NCBI GenBank assembly: GCA_031002005.1
Contig: JARYHS010008074.1
Span: 274,165,930-274,229,929, forward strand
Direction of reading: 5' to 3'
Origin: Vandiemenella viatica
Taxonomy: Eukaryota; Arthropoda; Insecta; Orthoptera; Morabidae
Length of the DNA stretch: 64,000 nucleotides
Notes under the pieces: model-generated
Database searches by the model: none
The model's input: only the letters and a program-made list of their open reading frames with translations
Told to the model about the DNA's origin: nothing
Made by a program: the position numbers and the translations under genes
Part shown: piece by piece, positions 1-11,334 of the stretch
Layout of the letters: each line of letters starts with the position of its first letter
Numbering within the stretch: the stretch's first letter is position 1

Positions 1-2975
1 AAACATAGCTTAATAGGAGCCCTGCATTATTTAACGGCTACAGAACAAGGGTCCATACTATTCGACAACTAAACCCCAACATTAATTGTGTTCGGCTTTA
101 TTAGCTGTTGACAATGTCTCAATTGGCCGTGCAATCCGCCTCCGATATGGCCACCTGACTCATTGCGATATCTAGTACCGATAAAGTGTACTTAACATAC
201 TCAGTGCAATCTACAACTAAAGGGCAAGTTAAACTCGGGATTCAAAATCGGTATTTGATTAATATTTCTATCATTTTGTAAATTATTAAAGCTCCCAAAC
301 ATTTCATATAAAAATTAATTTTCCCAAATGTAAAACAAATCTATTATCAGCTTTCTGGACATTCTAGTAACACAGAAAGTAAACTGAATTAAACAAAGTT
401 TATATATGAGAGGCGAGATAAGAATTTCGAACAAATTCACATAGCTTATAGCCAAAGCTTTGTAACTACTGTAACAGCAACGCTTCTGATACTAAATAAT
501 AGTCGGATGTATGACAGTGGCGTGTTGTCAGCCAGTGAACCGCGGAGAAAGCCGTTCCTGACATTTGATGTCCCTGACACAGGTGTTCATACGTTACTGA
601 CTTTCGCGCCGTCATCAGAGTCCTGGCTTCACATCTCAGCACGCGAAATGTCGTCTGGCGCGTCGTTATTGTTGGCTTTCTCTTATGCCTTCAAACGGAC
701 AGTGTCTCTTGCGACGTTTCTCATTTCCCGAATTCTTTTCGCGAAAGCGCCGTTAAACATTTGTTCTATCTTATTACTTGTTAAACGAGCGACTGAATAT
801 TTTCTCAGCGTAGATCATTTTTGCAGCATTTTGTTTTTCCTTTTCTCCTTTTTTGAGTATCTTGTAATTCGTCTATGTTTTTTTTTAAAAGTTTTCTGTT
901 CATTTGTTGTATATTTTTTCTTATTTATATGACTTGTCCCATCGATATCGCTATAGCAGAAACGTCTCTCTCTGTTACCAGGCGAAACCACTGCCGCATC
1001 TAAAGAATCCTTGATGTCATCTAACTGCGTTCAACTTCACGACAATGACACATTTTCCCTTACACGAACAGCGTATGGTATTTGGCTCTTTGCACTATAT
1101 AACTCAATGCTGCATTTTATTGGGATTATAGTGAAAAGTTCTCTGCTCATTTTAGTATCTTCAGTACTTCGCTGTTTTACATGTTGTACTAAGCATTTTT
1201 CTGTGAATCCACTGTCCAAACGCTTCAAGTTGTTCGAGTGATGGGGGTATGAAAGTACACATTTGTACACGATACAGTAGTCCTAACCTCCAATAGTCCC
1301 TCACCACATATTGGCGTATCTGGAAACTTTAGTTGTAGTTTTAAGGCACAGCTCTCATTCTGTTAAACGTTGCACTCACTATTTCAGTTCGCAACAGATT
1401 TGTCTTTAGAGATAATTTTTTTCTGAAGTCACGCGTCCCGTATTTTAAGAGCATGGTTTAGTGAAATATATACTCGTAGCCTAGCCTGACGACAGAAACC
1501 CATGAAGCTGGTTTTAACAATGCTTAATTAAGTTGAAGTCTTATTTAATTCCTGTATGACTGATCTTGTACGGTAAGGACTGAAAATTAATAATGTCATT
1601 AGTCATAGTAACAATGTGATATGCATATGAAAATCAGCTGACTCCTGTACCATTGAGCTTTATATCCAATTCTGTATCCTCAAAGTGCATCCCTGAAGAC
1701 TCTCTCTGCATACAGGTTGAATGGAAGAGGATACAGCATATATATGCCCGACGTAAACCTATCCAAATTTTTTAATCCAACGCTGTGATTTTCCCGATTC
1801 GGATTTCACCTACTTTCTAACAACACAGATTTTTGATGATTCGTTGGCCTTAATCAATTAAATTCATTTGGTTACTTTCCATAGTTAATGAAACAGGCTA
1901 AGCCATCTTTTTATCCTGGTCAAAGCAAAGCATCTTTGAAGCAGAACGTCAAAACAAAATCTCACATTTGCAAAAATATCTCCTTAACACAAAGTATTCG
2001 TTCCGAGATCCATTTGACATTTTGCTCTCACAAAGCTGATTATGCAGTAGCTTCTATATGTTTGGAGTGTTATATTATGTTGATTTTTAAACACTTTTTT
2101 TAAGTCAACTCTTGAAAGAAATGGCTAGTCTGGAACGAGGATTTAATAGAATTAAACAGGACGTACGTCTAAAAATAAAGAATTCTGATTGTAGTATGGA
2201 GACGCTTAGCCACTGAAAAGACACGAGAAACTCAGCAAGCCTGATTAATGAGCTGTGATATTACACTCTTGCTTTCCTGAGGACGCAATATCGAATCCCT
2301 GTCATGCGATTGAAATATATTTTCCCAAACCACTCCTCGAAAATGCTGGATGGTTAACAAATATTGACTCAGAGCAATTTCCTTCTCGTTATATGCCAAA
2401 AATGTTCTTCCGTTTTTACTACTCTGTTATGGCTGTTGCTTTTGACAGAATCAAAAAAAAAAGAAGTGTGTCGTCTGATGGACAACAGAAGTGAGAACTT
2501 GGAAGAATCTAGTTTCTTTGGTATGAACTAGCTGACGGATGAAGCATGCGAAATTCCATGATTTAAAGTGATAGAAATATGCTACAACGGAACTTTTTGT
2601 TATACTTGTGCTCTACATTTCTTCCACAGATTGATTTTTTAATAATATTTTTAATGACTGGTACACTGAAGTACAACCCTTCGTCTACTTGATTCATTAA
2701 ATTCGTTAATATTCTGGTCCCATGGATTGAATGTCAATGTTAGATATAAAAAATCTCTAAAGAAAAACGTACTACATAACAGTGCAAGCTGAATCAAATT
2801 TCCTGCAGTGATTCTCTAGATGATCAATGTCATTGGACTCATGACAGAAGTTACAGTATCTTATCTCTTTCTTGTTCCAGCGATGCTCCAATTATATTTG
2901 TAAGTAACTTATCAGCCACAAGCACGGTCTCGTTACTCAACTTGTGCCGTACCGTCTCTGGTTAAACGTCTTCTT
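1..2975. other. AT-rich DNA without a recognised gene
   Basis: I see no transposon, RNA gene or conserved protein. The longest open frame (507-932, plus) starts in a CpG-containing patch (about 500-760) and runs into a T-rich hydrophobic stretch that looks like translated low-complexity DNA. On the minus strand the same patch (about 510-760) reads as a charged peptide with few stops, but I recognise no family. Three more short frames (1011-1241, 1888-2103, 2255-2494) have no recognisable domain. Confidence 0.5.
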
Positions 2976-2979
2976 GCAA

Positions 2980-3902
2980 GTGTAACACTTAGCTGTATTT
3001 ACACAGAACAAAGTCCACGGATGCACTAACAGTTATACGCGACATCTGGGAACTCGATCTGGAAGAAGGAAAGGGAAGTACGACCAGACTATGTAAATAA
3101 TTGGGAGCCCCGTCGAAACCCAAAAAGATGTTCGGAAGGTGCTGATTGACGAATGGCAGCAAAATTTGGACCAACTGCAACACGGGCAGAATGTCCTTCG
3201 ACATGCTTGCTTGCGTGAAAGAAAGAATTAACATGACTTTCCTGCAACCATCTCCACTACATATCTGGCCATAGTCCATACAGTTTCGTAGAACGGAGAG
3301 GCCTCAAAGAAACAAACTGTGAACTGTGGTGAAGTAAGTACTCCCGAGCACGCGGTTTGGGAGTGCAAAGAAACTGAAGAATCAAGAGCACACCTTCAAA
3401 TACAACTTCAGAATAGAAGAACATACGATATACTGCGCGATACCGGACTCTGGCACTTGCTGGATGAATCTGGTAATCTAGTATTGCTGCGTGAGAAGGC
3501 TAAATATGTTGAAATGAAATTAGCCGAGTTTAGAAGACGCCGCATCGGAAACAGAAAGAAGGGCAGGAGAGGAGGAAATTCAAGAGTAAAGAACAAACCA
3601 ACTATAATTACAAGCACTGCAAGAACTGAGGCTGCGCTTGCAACAGGAAGACGGCCAAGATGCCATTGATCGCAGTGCCCCTGGAAACCAGAGGCGCGCG
3701 TCTTCTCCAAGCGTAAGCGAGCAGCCTACTCTGCTTCCAGCAGGGAACTCCTCACGTGGGTATGGGTGGTTCAATAACATCAAACTCGCTGACGGCACTT
3801 GGCGGTCAGCATGGCAGCAGTCGCCCTGCAGCATTAGTAGAGACAATCGGCCGCCATGATGTCGGCGCAGGCCAGCAGTGGTGATTAGTAGTATGTATGT
3901 AG
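2980..3902 (+). pseudogene. Non-LTR retrotransposon (R1-like) ORF2 C-terminus, decayed
   Basis: The end of a LINE ORF2 polyprotein. An open frame at 3319-3669 (116 aa) begins with the cysteine-rich knuckle found near the C-terminus of R1-type ORF2 proteins: NCGEVSTPEHAVWEC, where the usual C-x-CG opening has lost its first cysteine. It continues into a charged, leucine-rich and arginine-rich tail (LREKAKYVEMKLAEFRRRR). Upstream, from about 3130, the same coding sense is interrupted by stops, for example after a DEWQQNL-type segment. The 3' UTR probably runs through 3670-3902 and ends near a TATG microsatellite-like tail. The reverse transcriptase core is absent, so this is a 5'-truncated dead copy. 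Assignment to the R1 group rests on the knuckle and tail only; another clade with a similar C-terminus is possible. Confidence 0.6.
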
Positions 3903-3904
3903 AC

Positions 3905-4440
3905 TCTCGCTGTTTTTGATATGACGAAATTAGTGTAGATGGTAGAATGATTTATTAGAATATCTTAGAACCGTTAAATCCATTAGGGTAATTATCCGGA
4001 CACATTGAAGATACTAACGGAAAATTAAACTGTTTAAAAATAAAAAAAGTGTAGAAACTAAGGGCCTACTTTAGTTAACAAGGTAGTAGGCTATGTAAAG
4101 TCAGGAAACAATAGCAAAAAAAATACAAAACAACGGTGTAAAAGCGACGGCAAATCTAATTCATACAGACATCTATAAAAATCCATTGGCAGTAAATTGC
4201 ACACAATTATAAGACATATAAGCTTTATTTCAAAGTAAATATTTTTTGTACCATGGGATGAAACGATGAATAATAATTCCATTGTGTTTCTGCAATATGT
4301 AATTTCTCTTTAAAAACCGATAAATGACCTTAGAATATGAACGTGTGTATGCGCATTGCTTATTAACAGATGGCTGACACACGGCACATGCACAGCCACT
4401 GCACTAGAGTCCAGGAGTAGCCATACTTCTCACCTTGGGA
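3905..4440. other. AT-rich spacer
   Basis: Nothing beyond short frames with no recognisable domain and A/T runs. No repeat arms or protein similarity recognised. Confidence 0.5.
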
Positions 4441-5290
4441 CAGTGATGGGTAGGGTTCGGATCTTTATGACCAAAAAAATAGAGAAATATGCAGGCAAAT
4501 ATGACCTTAAAATTGTGAAAACAGGACCTAAAAATGACAAGATATGACCAAACATTTAAATTTACTATACATCAAAATATGATCAATTATACATCACTTA
4601 TTTTAGTTAGTAGTGTCGCTTTCATGTAGACAACATAATTTGCTTCCGAGGAATCGCTGCACCATTGGGAAATTAAATTTTAAAACCTTTTATGAAGTCA
4701 CTTTAATTTCAGATAATTTTCATCAGCACTAAAATACTCCTCTCTAAATTCCCTTACGTTATTTCAGAAAATTTTATTTCCGGCATGGCGGTAGGTCTAC
4801 TCACTGATCCACTGCAGATTTAACGATGCCTGAGGATATTACATTGAGATATTGATTGACGCGGATCGACACAGGCATCCTTCTGCTGCACTATCGAGAT
4901 TAAAAGGCGGGCGGAACATTACGTTTAGAGAGTGACAATAATGTATAACTCTAATTCTTGAATAGTAAATTCTGACCACAGTGAAAATTAGTTTTTTTCC
5001 CCTCCCTGTATAGCAGAAGTATAGTTCTGTGAATGATTATCTTAATTTATTCTCATCAATACCTAGTGAATTCCCGGTACTATTAACTACCAGACCATAT
5101 GACCATAAATATTATCGAAATATGACCAAAACAAGTAAAGTGGTCTGAAAATTCATTTATATGCTATATAAAATACATTTAAATACAATTAGAAACGTTG
5201 AATCAGTGTTTAATTCAGCATTTAAGCTCAAAAAGAAAGCAGGAAAAATATGACTTGTTCTAACAATCCAAAGCCTAGTGATGAGTAGAG
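4441..5290. mobile_element. Possible hAT-like remnant with TATGACC repeats
   Basis: The left edge reads GTGATGGGTAGGGTTCGGAT. Near 5265-5278 the inverse is loosely present (ATCCAAAGCCTAG, about 10 of 13 pairing positions). Between them the heptamer TATGACC, or a one-base variant, recurs near both edges (about 4467, 4500, 4545, 5098, 5122, 5249) and is absent in the middle. This is the layout of subterminal transposase-binding motifs in hAT-like non-autonomous elements. No clear target-site duplication was found and the right end is degraded, so the boundaries are tentative. Confidence 0.4.
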
Positions 5291-6025
5291 TTGCGTTATA
5301 CGCCTCGTTCTAGTTCTATAACTTACAGACACTATTAACGGTGGCTTATGATTGTACTTAAAACACTAAGATTGTCATAGGAAAAAAGAAAACCGTATTC
5401 CAGCTTGAAGCAAAAATTTCTAATTTCAAGTGTACCCGAAATAGATGTTTCTTGGCTGTATCTTTTATTGGGTACTTACGTCCACTATCTTCATTGAGAC
5501 GATTACGTGACGCAATAAAAAACCAGCAGCACTAATCGAGTAAGGAGATATGGGGATGGAGTTATCTCAGTACTTTCCCAAGTTATGGCTTTATCAGCGA
5601 TTTTTCTCGTCAGTTCGGATTTACTAATCAACTTTTGATTCAATGCCATGTCTGGTTCTTACCCAGTAACATAACAGTAATTTCTAATAATTTTCATAAC
5701 ACTGAAGCTATTTTTAAAATAAAAAACCTTAACAATGGCAGATTAGCATCAACATCTTTTACCGTTGATAGTCTGAGTGAAATGCAGTAACTAATAAATT
5801 TCAACAAAGTCGCATGTTCACTATTATTACGTATATTTATCCAGAAGTGTCAGTAGCAGTTGTAGGAAACAGTTGAGCTGACTGCCAGATGGGTCGCGTC
5901 GTAATGTTATTTGGAAAAAAACCGTGTAGCTTGGTGGATAATAACGAAGATCTCAAAACGACACAAAAATCAAGAAACCTAATATTATCATTCCCGTAGT
6001 TAAAGAGCTTACTGTCACAACTGAA
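5291..6025. other. AT-rich spacer
   Basis: No repeat arms, gene or RNA recognised; only short A/T-rich frames. Confidence 0.5.
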
Positions 6026-6200
6026 AAATTTTGGGACTGCGCCACTTTATTGACCTTCGAGAAACTGGTACTATCCTGTTGAAATTTACATCAGTCGCTT
6101 CCTCAACATATCCTCTTCACGTTATGCGACTGATGTAAATTTCAACAGGTTAGTACCAGTTTCTCGAAGGTCAATAAAGTGGTGCAGTCCCCAAAAATTT
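6026..6200. repeat. Near-perfect inverted repeat, 73-75 bp arms with 27-nt loop
   Basis: Arm 1 is 6026-6098, the spacer 6099-6125, arm 2 6126-6200. The arms pair over their whole length with two substitutions and two single-base indels near the outer end. Transcribed from either strand it would fold into a long, almost uninterrupted stem. It encodes no protein. It could be a fold-back (MITE-like) element, a replication-born inversion, or a source of hairpin RNA. No flanking target duplication was certain. Confidence 0.9.
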
Positions 6201-7730
6201 ATATGCTGAAAGAATAAGAGCGGAATTGGTATGGAAGTGATGAACTCCTGGGTACGGGGAATTTTTCCTTTCGCCTGAGAGAAAAGGTATTAGATTTATT
6301 ACAGATTTTTAAAGAAACAGCACATTGGTAAACGAAAAATGAAATTTTTGTTCGATCTTTTTATGAAATATTAGTACGAACCAGGAGGCATTATTTAGCA
6401 GGGACAGTGAATCCCGAACTTTTCAATAGCTGTGGAAGAATTTCCAATTATTTTGTGAAATATGCAATGTAGAAATAAAGTTTCCGCTGCTACGTTCTTT
6501 AAATGTTTATTGTGAACCGCAGCTTAATAGAATTGTTCTTAAAGAACAGAAAAACTAAATAAAAATTGAACGTATCTTTAAAAAACGTACATCCAAAATA
6601 AGATTAAAAGTACGTGATACGTGATATTAACGAAACAAATCCCTATTTCATATACATTTGGCACTAATCTAACGACACAGGAAGTAAGCAATAAACCCAT
6701 AGTTAAAAGTAAGGGTCAATAAAAGCAATGATGTGTGTATGTAAGCTGAATTCCTAAAGACACCTACCGACTTTTACTGCCTTTGACTGGACATGATGAC
6801 TGTTCGTGCTGGTCGAACAGCGTTTAACAGCCGAGTGTTGTTCTCTCCTGACGACAGCGATCTTCTTTTTACTGTCGTTGCTACGCTACAGAGCTGTAAT
6901 TCACAACACAGAGAACGATAATTGTTAGGTGAGATATCACTTCACAGCAGATAGGCTATGTCACAGAGCAAGGACTAAATACATGTATTTTTAAACCCCT
7001 CTATGCATATTTGTTTCTCTAGTCCATGATGCGTGAACGGGATTAACAAATCTATTCAGATAATGTAACGATCCAGGGATTTTATGAATTTTTGCTGTAG
7101 TTTTACTTCCGATGTGTTTGTAACAAATTATTGATGCCTCCCAGAAAAAGCTCTTTCAACTCATTGTCTAGATTTCGTTTATTTCATGCGAGATAACTCT
7201 AAACTTCGTTTACACAATTTCGCTTATCTTCTTTCTGTGATAACGGAAGTTATTCATTAAAATCAAGCGAAATGTGTTATGTTACTCAATTACAATAAGT
7301 TAAGTATTGTATGTGATGTGTATTAGATCTTGTTTATCCGGGACATCAGCTGCAGTATACATGTCTTTTTATTTATATTTGGTTCTTCTGATCAATTACC
7401 ACGTCACAGCTTTCTGTACTTTGTTTTTAAGGCTTTGATGGAGTAAGAACAGTAGCACCGTACAGTTGAAGTATTCGGTACAATACATGCAGTGTTTACG
7501 TGCAACATACAAAAGACCGCAAAACATTCTAGCCGCATTAATGCCGAAAAACAACGAGCATTGTACCTTGACGCTGGTCTGATCACATGAAGAGAATGTA
7601 AACAAAAAAGACAAACATAACGCTGAAAATGCTTCAGGAAATGGAGTGAAACGAGTTCCACAAAATAAGAAGAAGAAAATTAGTTTTCTTTTTTTCATAG
7701 GACATCATGCCTCGTTGACGCCGATGTTTT
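6201..7730. other. AT-rich spacer
   Basis: No recognisable element. Two overlapping minus-strand frames at 7396-7698 are in alternative frames of the same A/T-rich stretch and have no domain I recognise. Confidence 0.5.
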
Positions 7731-7885
7731 TAACCTCTTGAGAGGATTGGGGATAAGGAATGGGAAGGAATTCGGTCATTGATTTTTGTAGTAACTATCA
7801 CAGATTTTACCTGGAGTCTTTTTCGGAAAACCATGGAAAACAATGACCGCGGATTTTAAACCGCGTCCCGCAAGACAGATGAGGG
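7731..7885 (-). repeat. SINE-A, degraded copy
   Basis: Antisense remnant of the tRNA-derived SINE family that recurs through the window. The block GGAATGGGAAGGAATTCGG and the later CCATGGAAAAC block are preserved; the tRNA-like head (about 7845-7885) is strongly mutated. No target duplication is visible. Confidence 0.6.
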
Positions 7886-7949
7886 TTACTGTTCACCCGC
7901 CAGGATCGCTCAGAATTAGTTACATTGACGCTCATTCATAATTTATATC

Positions 7950-8161
7950 AGTGATATCAAAGATACGGCCCGCGGGCCGCATATTGCTCCCGGGCCCTAT
8001 CAATAAGGCCCGCGATCGCAATGTGACACAGAAAGAAGAAACATGTTTTTTAGAGCTTTTAGACTTCACTCGATTCCTCTACGGAATTATTTTAATCTGG
8101 CTCGCCTAGACATTCTAAATTTATTATACGGCCTTCTGCAAAATTGAGTTTGACACCTATG
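7950..8161. mobile_element. hAT-type MITE, 212 bp, exact 8-bp target duplication
   Basis: Flanked by identical 8-bp duplications ATTTATAT (7942-7949 and 8162-8169). The ends are loosely inverted: CAGTGATATCAAAGATAC at the left against CATAGGTGTCAAACTCAA read inward from the right. These resemble the CAG(T)GGTGTCAAA termini seen in many hAT elements, and GGGCCGCAT/GGCCGTAT follows inside each end. An 8-bp duplication is the hAT signature. The element is too short to encode a transposase and must have been moved in trans. Confidence 0.8.
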
Positions 8162-8169
8162 ATTTATAT

Positions 8170-8438
8170 AAAAATAACCCTGGCCGCAGTTGCAAGACTA
8201 GGATACATGATTTTCAGGCTGTCGTCCTATTATAATGGAACGTGTTGGTCCTCCCTCGATCACGCTTAGAGAATCACTGTCACATCAAGAAAGACACTAA
8301 TAACAAAGCAGAAATGTTACAAAAGAGATAAACACTTTACTTTTTGGTGATTTTTTCGGCCCAAGTCCTTAGTTGCTATGATAACTGTTTTGTGGGTTGT
8401 TTCTGACTTGCAACTAAACAAATGCTTTTGATGGCATA
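8170..8438. other. Unassigned spacer
   Basis: No gene or repeat recognised. Confidence 0.5.
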
Positions 8439-8471
8439 CTCGTTTCGCCTTTATTCAAGGCATCTTCAGTG
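8439..8471 (-). ncRNA. Hammerhead-like / Penelope-type terminal motif
   Basis: Read on the minus strand: CTGAAGA, then a stem GCCTT-loop-AAGGC, then GAAACGAG. This follows the order of the hammerhead ribozyme core (CUGAUGA, stem II, GAAA), with one substitution in the first box. Such motifs are known in the terminal repeats of Penelope-like retroelements. Whether it can cleave cannot be judged, because stems I and III are not evident. A related motif lies at 57.9 kb. Confidence 0.4.
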
Positions 8472-9870
8472 CCCTAGATAATCATATATAAACACATATA
8501 TATAATGATGTTATTTGATTTTGAACAATTTTCTGAAAATATTAAGTAGGTACTTACAGTTTTTATATATGCATTAACACGTGCAAGTTACTTGTGTTTC
8601 CAGTCTTCCTTCGTTTAAAACTGTTTGATCTGTGATGGATGTTACAAAAGCAATACTCTCTTGCAAAAATAATAAGCTCACATAGATATCGGTTTGATTT
8701 TCAACAAATGAAAATATCAAAGCCGATTGAAAAATCAGTCTAATGGGTCTAATTAATTGTTTTATTATCAAACTTTGGTTTGATTGTTACTTACGATTGT
8801 ACTTGTCTGTCTTATCTGACGTTCCCTCTTTCGCTCTTGTAGGAAGATTCGTCCACTAAGCAAACAATAATTCTTCAATGAATTGGCTCGAAACAAATGC
8901 TCCTGTTTCCTTGCTCAGACTGGTGAGTGACCATCTCAAGTGCAACACATCCATAAGTTGTGCGAGGACTCTTGTTTGTATGGAATGATGGGGAAGCTGC
9001 TGTAATAGTGACAGTGTGCTGAATATACTGCTGGATAGAACTTTCATCAAATGAAACGTCCACCTGTATACGCATTGTATTCTAATCGCAAATTATTTAT
9101 ACGTTAAACTTTCCGTAATGTCTAATACTTCTTAAACCCTATTGTCGGCGAAGAGTGGCATGTCAAATTAGACACTCAGCATAATCATTACAAGATTGAA
9201 GGAAGGGTGAAAAAATGTTAAGTTTTTAAGAAATGAAACTGTGAAATGGTCGAATTTGGCAACTGCAACATGTAAGCTGCGAAGTTCGGTGTTAAAGGTT
9301 AATGAACACTGTAAGCAGGGGTGTATTGGTTACTCAGCCGTCGGTTAGTGAAGAGCAGCAGAGTGACCTCGTGGCGACCCAGACAGAGGAAGGCCGCGCG
9401 GCTGGTTGTGAACTTGACACTCGGCTGCGTGAGGGCTTTCACCAGCCACAGCTCTCCTCACGCACCTCAAACAGCAGTTTGATACACTCAGAACACGAGT
9501 CTGCGGTGCAAACAAAACTGAAGTCTTCTCTCGCCGTACTGACTGTACGATCATTGCTGCTCACCGGTAACAATAATAGTCTTAAGAGAGTTTCACTGCG
9601 TTCAGTGCGTGTAAGTTAGTCTAATTCGATGATCGAGTAATATGCACCCTCCGCCACACACTTTTAGTGAATCGCGTAATAGTAATATAAATGGAACAAA
9701 AGCTTAAACTAGAATCTGAACTATTGTGGCTATTGCGTCTATGGAGCCTTGTAAAATGTAACACTGACGCGATTCAAAAATGGGACTTTTCAGCCTTCAA
9801 GTGCTGTTAAGCATCAATTATCTCAAGTACCGATTAGGTGTTCATTATTTCAGGTCACTTCTCCTTTTTC
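8472..9870. other. Unassigned region with one CpG-richer block
   Basis: Mostly AT-rich with no assignable element. The block 9302-9619 is distinctly richer in G+C and CpG. It holds a 105-codon plus-strand frame with no domain I recognise and ends next to a strong consensus splice donor (GTAAGT at about 9610-9615). It could be a 5' exon or an old repeat; nothing decides this. Confidence 0.4.
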
Positions 9871-9955
9871 TTCTTCACCACCTTTTAGGCGTCAGCTGTC
9901 TTTGATGAAATATTCTTATCGTTGGCATGATCAAATTTGGTTTTACCGGAAATGA
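9871..9955 (+). repeat. Dispersed repeat X, copy 1
   Basis: Shares a block of about 65 bp with 13255-13325: both have the order GTC(A/G)GCTG(T/C)CTTTGATGA, a short variable part, then CGTTG(G/C)CATG(A/G)TCAAATTTGG. Identity is about 75 percent by eye. The nature of the parent element is unknown. Confidence 0.5.
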
Positions 9956-11330
9956 TTTGAAGTAATTGCTCCGAAAGCTCGTACTATAGGTCTTCAACTG
10001 TGGGTCCTGTGCATAAGCTCTACTAAGGAAAACTCCTGCTGGGGAGCGGATGATCGAGCTGATGGCGTTATGAAGGATATGTGCAAGTACAAATTTTTTC
10101 GCCTCTTGTGGTTTCGAGCCGATTTTCTATACAACGATGCTTTTGCCACAAACTTTCACCTTCAATTATAGTAGTCTATGCATGTTTCATAAAAGAATAG
10201 CTCAACAATCGTCGCAACAAAAGCTTAAATAGTTCGCTAGCAGATTGTGTCACTGAGTTCCGTCAGTTAGCAGTAATCGTCTTTAATTTCTCAGGCACGA
10301 TTTTAAATCTGTGAGCAGTTATCTACAACAAAATGTGTTTAAGCGAAGCCCGCGGATATACACTCCCTGGTTTTACAAACATTTAGGTGGTACATAAAAT
10401 GTTGACGCTCTTTCAACGCAGCAGCTGGATAATATTACCTATTCTCTTGTTTAGTGCTATCAGGAGAAAGAAGAAATGTCATAAATACAATTTTCATTAT
10501 AGATGTCATATGTGGAAAATACGACTTAAGCCGGACAGGCAAGTAAGTCGCCGTCAAACGAGGGGTAGTATTAATAAAGAAGCGTGTCGTAAAAAGAAAG
10601 CTTTGTTGATGTTTACAGCTGACCATTAAAGCCTGTCTTCTAAACGGATGTGAGTTTCTCATTAGCTGATCAATTAGGTAAATGTTACGAGGTACCGATA
10701 CCAAGCAACACTCCCGAGTGGGTTGGTTTGCCTCATTCAAGACATCAGCGACACTTCGTCTGAAGTGGTCGCATTCCAGACTTTCCGATAACCTGTCAGC
10801 AATCGACATGTTTCCTGAGTTATCTGGTGTTGTTGCGACATGTGCTTAAAACATTGACTAACTGCATCACGTGTATGGTGCTGCTAAGTTTGCAGCATTA
10901 TTTTATAGAAAAGATAATATTGATGACATATTTGAAGCGAGGAATCGAAATTAGATAAAGAAAGATCTGTAATAAATTCTGATTGAAGTTATTTTTCCGT
11001 TGTCAGCCACATTGAGGACTCGTCATCTCGCTACTCTGGTGAAACTGCAGCTCCATGCTGATTCACGATTTCAAAATGATTTTGCAATTACCAGTCAAGT
11101 GTTGTTGCAAAGATTCGTTTCAAATTAAGACCAAGACATTAGAAATTTTGATTTATCTATTCTAATATTTTGTAGCAGTAATTTCTGAGAAAATGCGGCC
11201 AAATCCACATGCTATTTATAATTTGCCAGTAATTGCTTTTCCCAAATGTGCTTGATGTTCATGGTATGGTACACGTAAACTCTAATTGAAGAAAATAATT
11301 CTAGGAAAGATTATAATATCGTACATTGGT
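9956..11330. other. Unassigned AT-rich region
   Basis: Two opposite short frames (10387-10629 plus, 10435-10809 minus) occupy the same DNA. Neither has a recognisable domain. No repeat arms seen. Confidence 0.45.
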
Positions 11331-11334
11331 GGAG

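Noticed and set aside
507..932. 141-codon open frame that could be a gene
   Set aside because: The second half is a T-rich stretch translating to F/L-rich hydrophobic sequence; no domain, no upstream promoter features, and the opposite strand is similarly open in the first half.
5267..5293. Second GTGATG(A)GTAG(A)GTT as right TIR of the 4.4 kb element
   Set aside because: It is in direct, not inverted, orientation relative to 4442-4457; only the adjacent ATCCAAAGCCTAG is loosely inverted.
6026..6200. MicroRNA precursor
   Set aside because: The stem is about twice the usual length and nearly without bulges; hairpin-siRNA or fold-back DNA is more likely.
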